From contig CAMCWM010000022.1 of assembly GCA_945882215.1 (NCBI GenBank), positions 1 through 42,470 on the forward strand: a stretch of DNA of 42,470 nucleotides. Direction: 5' to 3'. The notes below the pieces were generated by a model, which was not told the DNA's origin, did no database searches, and was given only the letters and a program-made list of their open reading frames with translations. Of the stretch, positions 21,001-26,329 are shown in pieces. Every line of letters begins with the position of its first letter. Position 1 is the first letter of the stretch. Source of the DNA: Akkermansia muciniphila (GTDB taxonomy: Bacteria; Verrucomicrobiota; Verrucomicrobiia; Verrucomicrobiales; Verrucomicrobiaceae). The position numbers and the translations under genes are program-made.

Positions 21001-24000
21001 TGCGAGTGCGCCTCGCCTCGGTCTCCTCGCCAGGAGCCACCGGTGCCGCCGGAACAGGTGAAGTGGAGGATTACATCACCACCATCTCGCCACCACCACT
21101 CGATTATGGTGACTGGAACGGCCTCGCGGACGCATCCTCCACCGTTGATCCCGGCTTGCGGCTGGGAGCTCTGACGGACACAGAGTTTGCCTCGACACGC
21201 AATGCCTCCGCCTCCGGCGACGACAATACCGAGAGCGATGACGAGGACGGCATCGTCATGCCTTCCATGATCGCGGGCGCTCCCGCTACCATCCCGGTCG
21301 TGGTGACCAACACCACTGGAGCTCCCGCTTACCTCAACGCCTGGTTCGACTTCAACAACAATGGCTCCGTCGCCGATGCGGGCGAGCAGATCGCCACCAA
21401 CATCGTTGTCCCCACAGCAACGACCAACGCCACGGTCAGTCTCAACCTCACCATTCCCGCCAGCACCGTCACCGGCGCGAGCCTCGGCACACGCTTCAGG
21501 CTCACGAGCCTCGCTTCACCCGGAGCCACTGGAAATTCAGGCATCGGTGAAGTGGAGGATCACACGGCCAACGTTGCTGTTCCCGTGACGGATTTCGGCG
21601 ACTGGAGCAGCGCCGCCGACGCGTCCAACATCGCCAGCTCCGATCTGCGCATGGGCGCTCTGGCAGACACGGAGTACGTGCCGACCAAAAACTCCTCCGC
21701 CACAGGTGACGACACGACCGCGAGCGACGACGAGGACGGAGTCACGTTGCCTCTGTTGAATCCCGGCACCAGCAGCAGCGCTGTCGTGGTGGTCACCAAC
21801 AACACCGGATCGCCCGGTTATCTGAACGCTTGGATCGACTTCAACAACAACGGCTCCTTTGCCGATGCTGGCGAGCAGATCGCCACGAATGTGGTGGTCG
21901 CCAACGGAACGAACGGCGTGACACAAAACATCCCGTTCGTCACCCCCATCAACGCCATTCCAGGCATCCGCGGGACACGTTTCCGATTCACCGCCGCGCA
22001 GGATCCCTCCCCCGCAGGCAACGGCGGCCTTGGAGAAGTGGAAGATCACATGGTGTCGATCGCCTGCGTGCCGTTCAGCATCAATCCAGCCTCAATGCCA
22101 GCGGCCACGGTCGGCACTGCATGGTCGCAAACTGTGAGCGCAGTGGGAATTCATCCTCCTTTCGTCTTCAACATCACCACCGGCATTCTGCCCGCTGGCC
22201 TCACGCTCGACAGTACCACCGGCGTGATCAGCGGCACCCCCACCAGCAGCGCGGCAGCCAGCTTCACCATCACCGGCACGGACGCCAACGGCTGCACTGG
22301 CTCACGCAACTACACGCTGACACCCGTTTGCCCGGCCATTAGCATCACACCATCCTCTTTGGCTCAAGGTACCGTCGGCACATTCTACTCACGCACCCTC
22401 ACCGCCTCCGGTGGCACACCTTCCTATGGTTCATGGACCATCACCAGCGGCGCACTGCCAGCGGGCCTGACTCTCAACTCCAACACCGGTGTCATCTCCG
22501 GCACCCCCACAGCAACAGCCAGCCCCGCCACCAGCATCACCGTCCGCGTGAGCGACACCTACGGCTGCCAGGGCACACAGACCATCAGCCTGCAAATCTG
22601 CCCGGTGGTCACGCCCAATCCTGCGAGCCTGCCGAACAGCACGGTAGGCACCGCCTACAATCAGACGGTGAGTGCCAGCGGCGGCGCCTCACCCTACACC
22701 TTTGCCGTGAGCAGTGGCAGCCTGCCTCCCGGTCTGAGCCTGGACACTTCCACCGGAGCCATCAGCGGCATCCCGACAAGCGCCAACAATGCCACATTCA
22801 TCATCCGTGCCACGGACGCGAATGGCTGCGCCGGCACTCGCAATTACACCATCGTCTCCGGCTGCCCCACGCTCAACCTCGCCCCGTCCACACTTCCCTC
22901 CGGCTACTTCGGCGGATCCTACAATCAAACTCTCACCGCCGCCAACGGCACCGCGCCCTACACCTACATCATTCATACCGGCGCACTGCCCACCGGCCTC
23001 TTCCTTGCCGGCAATGGCATCATCTCCGGCGTCCCCTCCGTCACCGGCCTCTTCACCTTCACCGTCCGCGCCACCGACGTCTATGGCTGCTCCACCATCT
23101 TTGATTACACCTTGAGCGTTCGCAGCCTCTCCCTAGGCAATCTCGTGTTCGAAGACGCCAACAACAATGGCACGAAGGACACGGGCGAGTTCGGCGTTGC
23201 CGGCGCGCTCGTGCAGCTCTTCGCCACCGGCGATGACAACGCCATCGGCGGCACCGGCTCCGCAGCGGACACACAGACCGGCAGTGACATTCTGACAACC
23301 AGCTCCGGCACCTACTTGTTCAACCTTGTTCCTCCCGGCAATTACTACGTCAAAGTCACCCCGCCTGCGGATTACACCCTCACCGGTGGCACTGCCGCCA
23401 CCGCTGACGACGACATCGACAACAACAACGATGGAGTTCAGCCTGGCGGCGAGGGCACGCCGTTCTTCAGCCCGGTGATCACGCTCACAGGCGGCACCGA
23501 ATCCATCACCGATGGCGACACCGACGCGGACACGAATTTCTCCTTGGACTTCGGTCTCTGGTCCAGCGTGGCGGTCGGTAACTTCGTTTTCCTCGACATC
23601 AACGGCGACGGCGTCCGCAACGAGGGTGAAAGCCTCGGCAACATCTTCGTCGAACTCTACGCCCATGGAGCCACTCCAGGTGTGGACGAGCCTGTCAGCG
23701 TCGGCTCCTCAGGCTGCAGTTGCAAAGGCCGCTACTACATCGAGGGCCTGAACCCTGGAGACTACTTCCTGCACATCCCCGCTTCGCAATTCGCCGTCGG
23801 CATGCCTTTGGAAGGGCTGCTGCCCATGTCAACCGTCGTCGCGGGCGATGACGACGCCGGCCAGGATCTCCTGTTCAATAGCGAACCCGCCGTCAATGGA
23901 GTCAGCACCGCCGTCTTCTCACTGCGTCCTGGTCAGTGCCCTTCAGGCGCGGCGGAATCTGGCGGTGAAGGCACGATCGACGACGAAATCGACGGGCGAG

Positions 24001-25397
24001 TCGATCTCACCCGCGACCTCGGCGTCATCGCTCCCGCCGGAACCGGTTTCGCCGCTTCCGAGCGCATCCGGCGCCACCTCATCACCGGTGGCTTCACCGC
24101 CACCGTGCTGCAAGGCGCGAGCACCTTCGCCATCTGGTCCCAGGACGGCAGCATCGGCAGCGCCACGGACGATCCTGATGAGGACGGCCTCGCCAACCTG
24201 CTTGAATACGCCCTTGGCACCGATCCGGTCAATCCGCTCCATCCGCAGCGCTTCACGCTCACACAGGACAGCGCCGGTGGCATCGTCGCCCTGCTCACCC
24301 AGCCCGTCACCACGCGTGACGACATCATCGTCAAACTCGAAACCCTCACCGATCTCACCCAGGCCGCTGATCCAGCCGCGTGGAAGCGTCTTTCCATCGC
24401 CGCCACCACCACCTTCAATGGCGATGACACACTCACACGCCAGTATGCCAGCCTTGAGAAACTCCTCGTCTTCAAAGGACTCGATGCTGGCTTCGTCCGC
24501 CTCAAGATCGAACTCGATGCCAATCGCGATGGCGTGCCTGAAGCCGCCGTCACCTCCGCCATCCATGCTTGGAGCCGCCAGACCTTCGCCACCGGCACGC
24601 GCACCTTCAGCATGCCGCTGCTCAAGCCCGCTGTCTTCACCGGTCGCGTCCGTTCCGTGAGCGGCAAAGAAATCGTGCTGCCTTACATCCTCACCCTGCC
24701 TGCCGGTTCTCATTACCTCGAAGTCGTCGATGGCACGCTCGCCGGACAGCGCTTCGAAATCGACGCCACCGCCAGCTCCGGCAACACCCTGGTACTGCAA
24801 GCTGCCGCGCCATCCTTCGCCGCACTCGCCGACGCCCGCGTCATCGTCCGGCCGCATAACACCCTCGGCGAAGTCCTCCATCCTGCCGCCTTCACCGCCG
24901 AAGACCGCGTCCTCTTCTTCGACAATGCCACGAATAACTTCACCACCCTCACCCACGGCGGTGATGACTGGCTCAACGACATCCTCGGCATGAACGCACG
25001 TCCATTCGCCGCGCATGAGGCCGCGCTAGTCCAGGTTCGCGGCCCCGGCACCATCCTCACCTTCACCGGGGTCGTCCGTGCCAGCAACTTCGCCACCCCG
25101 CTTGCCTCCGGCACTCAATTGATCGCCCCCGGCTGGCCCACATCGATCGCAGCCCCAGTCGAGGGTCTCCGCTCAGGCCCGACTCCAGAAACCGCCGACC
25201 GCCTCCGCCTCTGGAATGGCGACACCACGCCTGAATCAAGCGGCTACACCAGCTACTACCTCGACAGCACCACCACACCGCCGTCCTGGCAGTCACAAAC
25301 CGGTGAACCCGCCGCCGCTCCGTTCCAAAACGCCTTCCACGGCCTCTTCCTCATCCGCGAAACGCCTCTGTGGCTGCATCAAAACGCGCCGTGGTGA
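6096..25397 (+). CDS. Giant secreted multi-domain GEVED-repeat protein (6433 aa), probable adhesin or matrix protein
   Basis: One uninterrupted frame. The signal peptide is MTRGVVSGILLLLLTSAGSAYSQ (residues 42-64), so the ATG at 6219, preceded by GGGGGA, may be the true start; from 6096 the protein would have a 41-residue basic leader. Order, with approximate residues: GEVED repeats 1-3 (67-551); four Cys-containing Ig-like repeats (551-903); GEVED 4 (904-1074); a region tentatively like IgGFc-binding N-termini (1074-1553); DUF11-like (1554-1679); a duplicated 200-residue module (1867-2068, 2164-2363); two DUF11-like (2665-2916); SdrD-B-like (2916-3029); GEVED 5-17 (3030-5325), with PA14 inside number 13; four Ig-like (5325-5678); two SdrD-B-like (5678-5983); a C-terminal module with DPDEDGLANLLEYALGTDP (6026). 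No catalytic site, PEP-CTERM or LPXTG anchor is visible. Families of this kind mediate adhesion or matrix formation; partner unknown. Confidence 0.85.
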   Translation: MDSLQEHSGPTFSPRANQGKASEKLRACAWRSGGLAWGSRSMTRGVVSGILLLLLTSAGSAYSQTADFGDFNLFNSASSTVVTTLKIGSTTDKESTATTNATATGDDLTGSDDEDGVTLPATIQVGAAGSLVVNVSNTTGSTAYLNAWIDWNDNGNITSAGSQIATNITVASGTSNSNRTLNFTVPSTAVLGSVGVRVRLTSVSSPGTDGADGNGEVEDHRLTIVPNTDFGDYGLFASATQVANSNIRIGTNPTDTEASNPGSTTATADNTTGVNDEDLVMPMIITAGTSTTLAIPVTVNAASLSGSTARINVFADWNGDNDVADTNETLATQTVNISGTYNFTLSPPASTVAGTKFLRVRISETNTTPSFSGNSTLKGEVEDYPIVVGTRDFGDFSLFPSASSTVNTTLRLGATTDVEISDMSDATATGDDTDNLDDENGVTVPASVVLGVAGSLTANVTNSSGSTAYLNAWIDFNRNGVLTDSGEQIATNTTISNGTSNSNRTVSFTVPATAAPGIAGVRVRLTSTSTPGPDGLDGNGEVEDYVMTLACPTVTVSPTTLSVPTVGTAYTQTVSASGSTTTFSYAVTSGALPAGLSLDDDTGSLSGTPTSSAAASFTITATGANGCAGSRAYTLTPACPTASLTPATIPVSNMGSVYSQTFTASGGTAPYSYSVSSGTLPNGLTLSPTGVLSGTPTTANGAGASVTIRATDVYGCQVSRTYAVIVCPAITVNPASAASAVVGASYSQTFTGSGGASPYTFAVSSGALPAWATLNPGTGALTGTPNNTTSATFTIRATDANGCQGTRAYTITPACPTITVNPATLPNGVAGFAYNQTLSGGGGTASYTFAVTSGALPSGLSLNTTSGAITGTPVNGTAATFTIRAMDNYGCTGTRSYTITPVNIEFGDWNGSGAATATASTIRNTNIRLGASVDAEAAATTNASATADDLAGTDDEDGVAIPASMTQGASVTIPVNVFNNNTAGRYLQGWIDFNNDGTFNNTDVAGGGERIYNAAVSASASSQTINVTFTVPAGASVGLQRGARFRFTDNAATTPTSSGASGETEDYSATIASPPVAGGAGLPIVQEWFVPQPEAQIREDYLVLAPKVNAITDSVITVTVPIAATKVVFDHWEDGYEVDLKNPVQPSTLIWGDGNDANGKPPGYANDPASFTAGSVITMRNNVTLPRNASTRLYDGRDRLGSTYGIVMTRAAWFTDPGPLLANSVEVRAVNDWGNTFVLPVGEDVIYPTPLAQSMFEHCSAYVMAAQNGTTVQIDKDANGVAETTVTLNMGESYLINAGIKKGTRITTSKPAQVIEFFGDINANFETRGANVPALEKWSSDYYAPVGTAADGDDTHVFLYNPDTAAITINYVTQAGSGSFAIPAKSTYRHLMPQNSGARFTSVSNKPFWGVGTVGAEANQNNVHDWGYALVPKDFLSTVVVVGWGAGSDDGTQNGSPIWVTPTKSTIIYVDYNGDRNGPLTDPSGQKYDLALNASALSVSRVYESDKDQTGTRLYTLDGTNIIGAWGQDPATAGPARPYLDLGNTLPNYPVPVISKVSSIALDNSPTGPSAGDILEYTITFENKSLFALSTVSIVDILPTTQLAYVRYSTTRDGTSVTDNGSTPFPLDEGGLVIPILNPKESTVIKFRATIIGTGTITNIVSAGGIPGVTATDVIVVPVSGSSSICTLDFTNNTGGAVIYQTGEGIYVTVNNSNANTASGAVETVTASILNNATGDAETITLTETGANTGIFRNTSSLPTSTTAGLNPSDGTLSVQAGHTLTGTHTDGVSGNPCSDTTTIAAPSLTKQLYLDADGAGGDMTGDLDRIDPVVTGDSTTSETATLTTGGASVITAAATTTGSNTSIAIGGTLSFSHTPGSGANRLLLVAVSVGNTTADDSDPDPGTVTGVTFGGTAMTQVAAAHSGAAVRTYIYRLVNPSSSAANVVVSIGAKASSVTASATTFTGVHQTTPLGSSSNFVATGGDYFVTGTFASAEDELVYSSVAVDEYSSVNQGVSSGAGQTQLWNNSGFNYVSGASSTKPGATSVSLRYDFLDYEDGVIAAVSIKPAADTSGSGATWTQTPAFAENFSMPAGGNLGVTAYAEFSVSSPAATPAITATLKNGGTTIATLTSPAATHVSGSSGQPVTLDATSSSRRRAGTGTDISPTFSSLTWSHTTGSGSNRLLLVGVALEPDSQGTTVSTVTYSGQSLTRAGFQQSSDNEARMEIWRLVNPPSGTANVVVTLNQSCDDAVVAVASTFSGVHQTTPLGTFASSQSDLGDAAPQPSLSLTSAAGELVFDMLALDDADSVTAPGGGQTQRLNLTQTDSDSGITGAASTKAGASSVTLSWTTGPDSWALGAVSIKPATTGISIYRLDWNAALASAVNITSGQSLSLSIENAGEADFSVLYDSSTYPSKVSLPTNTVIHTDSITVYDAPYPGGSATTAPNLGEKVYVRVTVGDPFGAYDITTVPFTIDAPGAASDVSATLTVANVVETTAATKTYQYVWTTGSIEGPVTISATAKEGYEDAITSSKSTIVTLSSLDLGTPGFATFTTGSNGADTTTYALNEQVAVRVTDIDQNLNATVAETLLATITSSSGDSEEITLTETGIDTGVFVFVIPASATITGADNNGTLYVPAGAVLTVAYVDPTDATDVSNATATTPALTPAVSVIQTLLSPADGQIIVGETAQYRIRVTNTGNTTLNTVQVVDTFPAASLGYVSASVTPNTVAGGSLTWTNVGPLDSGQSVDLFVNFTGLAAASPATNTVNVTTGGGPTASSNASVIVTRPAVSVTKTLVSPNPGPASKGDEVVFNLTLQNTGTTTLTTLPLEDTFSDANFDFVFATITPDSAGAGSLVWNDVTDTSSLGVGETFTVTVTLRAKGNANPATNNAAITNAFDANGDPVPPSSSAASLQLLAATISGSVYEDKGTAGFGGGDTGLNNVTVTLYSDPNNDGDPADGTVQAITTTDSPGYYDFLNLGAGDYVIVQDNLPTYVNVADTSGANDNRIPVNVTTLTSHPDNDFLDVIPIPLDFGDWNGSGAATSMASTILSTNIRFGETVDEEESITPDSAATADGDDEDGVTMPVSMTQGTNVVIPVSVFNLNTANRYLQAWIDLNNDGTFNNIDVASGGERIHNAAVPASASLQTVNVSFLVPMNASVGPQRGARFRFTDNAATTPTSSSAKGETEDYVVAILAPTQDFGDFSGFASANSTGNSALKIGALTDLEGAQTTNSAATGDDATGVDDEDGVTMPASIVAGGLITVPVNVTNNTGAAAYLNAWIDYNNNGSASDVGEQIATNVLVPDGTTGATINITFDVPTSASVGAGRGVRFRLTSTASPGPTGTSGIGEVEDYVVSIAAPTLDHGDFSLFTNASSTANNRLRIGSSVDIEGQAITDATATGDDLHGSDDENGVTVPAAITQGTGSSLTVNVTNTSGSTAYLNAWIDYNGNGVLTDAGEQIASNTAIANSTSNSNRAVNFTVPAVVKTGQVGVRVRITSVSSPGPDGQDGIGEVEDHMVNIVANTDFGDYASFPSASSKTNGTLRLGSLTDSEGGLDTDANATADDLDGSDDEDGVIVPAELAQGAASSITVNTSNTSGSSAYLNAWIDFNRNGVPTDAGEQIASNTIITTGTSNINRVLNFTLPVSASLGKTAVRVRLTSVSSPGSDGLDGNGEVEDHTTMIVIPTTDFGDELDLANASSTINSNLRLGALVDAEGSPTKTANADGDDINGNDDEDGLSFPSVTAGQPVTLPVTVTNLTGAAGYLNAWIDFNNNGVLTDAGEQIATNVLVTTGTDNGTLTLDFNVPTNAVTAATSLGTRFRLTDIQNPGPTGQAGVGEVEDHPIVILAPLTDFGDFSGAPEVSNTASTNLRLGSLVDTEYASTRNATATGDDTSGVDDEDGVTLPAMTAGAPATITAVVTNNTGLSAYLNAWIDFNNNGVFTDPGEQVSTNLLVANATSNATRNIGLTVPATTVTGTSLGVRVRLSSDISPGSTGAGGVGEVEDHIINISPPTTDFGDLASFGSASSTVISTIKLGATTDTEYVQTINATATGDNITALDDEDAVVFPSMIAGAPATIPVVVTNTSGSAAYLNAWIDFNNNGSITDAGEQIATNVLIATGTSSATQNLSTTIPATTLTGVNLGARFRLTSTTSPGATGSSGNGEVEDYVVTVMAPTTDFGDFNGFADASQGTNPALRMGASLDAEFASTRNASATGDDLSGMDDEDGAALPSMTAGQTVIIPVTITNTTGANGFLNAWFDFNNNGILTDSGEQIASNITIATGATDSVTNLTVTVPATAVTGTNVGLRFRLSAPSGLGPTGTNALAGEIEDYAVNIIAPTTDFGDHAGLSAASSTANANLLLGTNVDAEYAAITNTSAMGDDSTGIDDEDGVIVPASLDPGTTITLPVTVQNRTGASAWLHAWIDFNNDGVLDDAPISSGGERLEAARLIPSLNTGTILREYWMGISGTSVSNLTSNASYPNSPTSYDYRSSFTAPVDWADNMGQRIRGWIYPPVSGQYTFWISGDDETQLFLSTDETTANTTMIARVPGWTGSLEWTKYAEQKSVKITLEAGKPYYIEGLMKEGTGGDSIAAAWELPGTSTGPVVISGQYLAPWSASSVFNSSQQITFTAPTSANPGANRAVRFRLTNSSSTTPSGASGTGEVEDYAITITSPTNDFSDWSGAANASNGVDSHLFLGTAVDAEYVASSNATATGDDLNGTDDEDGVTLPSFIAGGAFNTPVSVTNLTGSAAYLNAWIDFNNNGVFTDTGEQVITNLTVANGSSNLTVNPTINVPATAVTGTNVGVRFRLTANSAPGATGTGGGIGEVEDYVATIAAPTTDQGDFSRFAAASSTSSTALRMGSLTDAEYIATTNLTANGDDTTGSDDEDGVTLPSLMAGAPATIPVVVTNTTGSAAYLNAWIDFNNNGVLTDSGEQVATNVLVATGTTNSTRNLAFTVPSTALTGTALGLRVRLASVSSPGATGAAGTGEVEDYITTISPPPLDYGDWNGLADASSTVDPGLRLGALTDTEFASTRNASASGDDNTESDDEDGIVMPSMIAGAPATIPVVVTNTTGAPAYLNAWFDFNNNGSVADAGEQIATNIVVPTATTNATVSLNLTIPASTVTGASLGTRFRLTSLASPGATGNSGIGEVEDHTANVAVPVTDFGDWSSAADASNIASSDLRMGALADTEYVPTKNSSATGDDTTASDDEDGVTLPLLNPGTSSSAVVVVTNNTGSPGYLNAWIDFNNNGSFADAGEQIATNVVVANGTNGVTQNIPFVTPINAIPGIRGTRFRFTAAQDPSPAGNGGLGEVEDHMVSIACVPFSINPASMPAATVGTAWSQTVSAVGIHPPFVFNITTGILPAGLTLDSTTGVISGTPTSSAAASFTITGTDANGCTGSRNYTLTPVCPAISITPSSLAQGTVGTFYSRTLTASGGTPSYGSWTITSGALPAGLTLNSNTGVISGTPTATASPATSITVRVSDTYGCQGTQTISLQICPVVTPNPASLPNSTVGTAYNQTVSASGGASPYTFAVSSGSLPPGLSLDTSTGAISGIPTSANNATFIIRATDANGCAGTRNYTIVSGCPTLNLAPSTLPSGYFGGSYNQTLTAANGTAPYTYIIHTGALPTGLFLAGNGIISGVPSVTGLFTFTVRATDVYGCSTIFDYTLSVRSLSLGNLVFEDANNNGTKDTGEFGVAGALVQLFATGDDNAIGGTGSAADTQTGSDILTTSSGTYLFNLVPPGNYYVKVTPPADYTLTGGTAATADDDIDNNNDGVQPGGEGTPFFSPVITLTGGTESITDGDTDADTNFSLDFGLWSSVAVGNFVFLDINGDGVRNEGESLGNIFVELYAHGATPGVDEPVSVGSSGCSCKGRYYIEGLNPGDYFLHIPASQFAVGMPLEGLLPMSTVVAGDDDAGQDLLFNSEPAVNGVSTAVFSLRPGQCPSGAAESGGEGTIDDEIDGRVDLTRDLGVIAPAGTGFAASERIRRHLITGGFTATVLQGASTFAIWSQDGSIGSATDDPDEDGLANLLEYALGTDPVNPLHPQRFTLTQDSAGGIVALLTQPVTTRDDIIVKLETLTDLTQAADPAAWKRLSIAATTTFNGDDTLTRQYASLEKLLVFKGLDAGFVRLKIELDANRDGVPEAAVTSAIHAWSRQTFATGTRTFSMPLLKPAVFTGRVRSVSGKEIVLPYILTLPAGSHYLEVVDGTLAGQRFEIDATASSGNTLVLQAAAPSFAALADARVIVRPHNTLGEVLHPAAFTAEDRVLFFDNATNNFTTLTHGGDDWLNDILGMNARPFAAHEAALVQVRGPGTILTFTGVVRASNFATPLASGTQLIAPGWPTSIAAPVEGLRSGPTPETADRLRLWNGDTTPESSGYTSYYLDSTTTPPSWQSQTGEPAAAPFQNAFHGLFLIRETPLWLHQNAPW
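6294..7746 (+). repeat. GEVED repeats 1-3 of the giant protein
   Basis: Three tandem units of about 160 residues start near 6294, 6778 and 7267. Each runs from a DFGD(F/Y) start through GDD..DDE(D/N)GV and AYLNAWID to a closing GEVED(H/Y) (near 6738, 7231 and 7714). Units 1 and 3 share TSNSNRT..FTVP and SPG.DG.DGNGEVED. Unit 2 is divergent: it has NDEDLVMP and INVFADWNGDND in place of the usual blocks. Confidence 0.85.
7747..8803 (+). repeat. Ig-like Cys-repeat block 1 (4 copies)
   Basis: Four units of about 88 residues start near 7747, 8012, 8278 and 8540. Each has the putative Ig (He_PIG-like) pattern VGxxYxQT..SGG..PYTFAVSSGALPxGLSL...G.ISGTP followed by FTIRATD, GC and a closing Cys-Pro. 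The internal Cys follows Asn, Tyr, Asn and Tyr in turn (NGC, YGC, NGC, YGC). The paired Cys could form a disulfide in each domain, consistent with an extracellular protein. Confidence 0.75.
11695..13182 (+). repeat. Two-copy 200-residue module inside the giant protein
   Basis: Copy 1 lies at about 11695-12297 and copy 2 at about 12585-13182. Both run NRLLLVxV, then a WRLVNP/YRLVNP strand, TANVVV or SAANVVV, GVHQTTPLG, AAGELVF/AEDELVY, a GGGQTQ/GAGQTQ strand, STK.GA.SV.L, and end AVSIKP. At DNA level GGCGTGCATCAAACCACGCC is identical in both. It looks like a beta-sandwich module, but I cannot name the family with confidence. Confidence 0.65.
15184..22068 (+). repeat. GEVED repeats 5-17 of the giant protein
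   Basis: Thirteen tandem units of about 160 residues start near 15184, 15688, 16180, 16663, 17153, 17643, 18135, 18620, 19112, 20119, 20611, 21100 and 21588. The core of each is LNAW(I/F)DFNNNG..(T/A)DAGEQIATN and it ends GEVEDY/H. Unit 5 ends GETEDY like unit 4, and unit 12 ends GEIEDY. Units 10, 11, 15 and 16 share an AGAPATI block. Unit 13 is about 1 kb long because of a nested PA14 domain. No stop or frameshift interrupts the array. Confidence 0.85.
19462..19950 (+). other. PA14 domain nested within GEVED repeat 13
   Basis: Residues about 4456-4618 of the giant protein (ILREYWMGISGTSVSNL... to SGQYLAPW) match the PA14 sugar-binding beta-barrel. REYWMGISG is the opening strand, RIRGWIYPPVSGQYTFWI the core, SGDDETQLFLSTDE the Asp-Asp loop that binds calcium and ligand in PA14/GLEYA lectins, and YYIEGLMKEGTGGD the late strand. 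The flanks are the two halves of one GEVED repeat, so the domain is an insertion. Confidence 0.8.
22069..23127 (+). repeat. Ig-like Cys-repeat block 2 (4 copies)
   Basis: Four units start near 22069, 22333, 22602 and 22866, built like block 1, with internal Cys contexts NGC, YGC, NGC and YGC in the same order. Unit 1 shares SGTPTSSAAASFTIT with unit 1 of block 1. Unit 3 shares SGGASPYTFAVSSG with unit 3 of block 1. Both blocks directly follow a GEVED repeat. Confidence 0.75.
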
Positions 25398-25684
25398 TGC
25401 ACCAAGACTTGGCGCTGCGAGTGGTTTCAGGACGTTTGATCAATGCCAATGACGAACCTTGCTGGCTGGGGCCTTTGCGAATTGCCTTGGTCAGCCAGTT
25501 GTAGCCTGACCCGTGACCCGGTGACCCCGTTTCCCCTTAAGCAGCACCAGGCAAATGCGCAGACCAAGCGATGGGAAAGATGTTTTCATAGGAGCAACGG
25601 TGCGAGCTAAACGCCCGCACCGCGTCGGTTTCTCAGATGAAACACCTCAACCGTCAGCAAATCAATTCAGCGCGGGCCACAGCT
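25398..25684. other. Convergent intergenic region with one possible hairpin
   Basis: No gene is visible between the giant gene and pssA. A 7-bp stem CGGTGCG/CGCACCG (25598-25604 with 25616-25622, 11-nt loop) could serve as a weak bidirectional terminator. It has no clear T-run on either side. Confidence 0.25.
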
Positions 25685-26329
25685 TCAGATCTTGGGCACG
25701 CGGATCGTGCTGATCATCGCGCTGCCGCTGAGCGCGTAGATGAGCGAGAGCGGATGCAGCACCAGGCCGGCCAGCTCCCATTGCCCCAGCCAGATGCCGG
25801 GACTCAGTTTTCCCGCGAAGTGCAGACTCGCGAGCAGCAGCACGATGAACACGCTCGTCGGAATCGGGGTGCCCTCGAAGTACTGCACCTTTCCTGTTTC
25901 ATCCGAAAGCGCATCCGCCGTGGCATTGAAACGTGCCAGACGGCTAATCCCGCACGCCACAAAGTATAGCAACAGGGTGACATCGAGCGCACCGCGCAAC
26001 CCTAGCGCAAAGCCAAGCGCGGCTGGCGCGAGGCCGAACGAAACTATGTCGGCCAGCGAGTCGAGATCGGCACCCAGCAAGGATGAACGCCGCCGCCAGC
26101 GTGCCACGCGGCCGTCGGCAAAGTCCATAATCAGAGCGAGGGGCAACAATGCCATCGCCAGCACGATCCAGCGGTTTTCGTGAGTCACGAGATACTGCAT
26201 GGCCGCCAGCACCGAGCCCGTGCCGCAAAAACCGTTGCCCAGGGTCAGGAAATCCGCCGCCACGAACGAACGGATCATGGAAAAGCGCTTGGGACGAGCG
26301 GCACATGAGCTGTCGGGTGCTGATTGCAT
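25685..26329 (-). CDS. pssA: CDP-diacylglycerol--serine O-phosphatidyltransferase
   Basis: The 214-residue polytopic membrane protein makes phosphatidylserine from CDP-diacylglycerol and L-serine, the first step towards phosphatidylethanolamine. It carries the complete CDP-alcohol phosphotransferase signature D72-G-x2-A-R-x8-G-x3-D-x3-D94 (DGRVARW... G86, D90, D94), whose Asp residues bind metal. The downstream SFGLAPA motif is also characteristic. Several hydrophobic helices follow (about residues 100-125 and 150-210). The ATG at 26329 was chosen; a later Met (MIRSFVAADFLTLGN, residue 18) is an alternative. It follows the SPFH gene on the same strand after a hairpin and a 360-bp gap, so it is probably separately transcribed. 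The phosphatidylserine decarboxylase partner is not in the window. Confidence 0.87.
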   Translation of the reverse strand: MQSAPDSSCAARPKRFSMIRSFVAADFLTLGNGFCGTGSVLAAMQYLVTHENRWIVLAMALLPLALIMDFADGRVARWRRRSSLLGADLDSLADIVSFGLAPAALGFALGLRGALDVTLLLYFVACGISRLARFNATADALSDETGKVQYFEGTPIPTSVFIVLLLASLHFAGKLSPGIWLGQWELAGLVLHPLSLIYALSGSAMISTIRVPKI

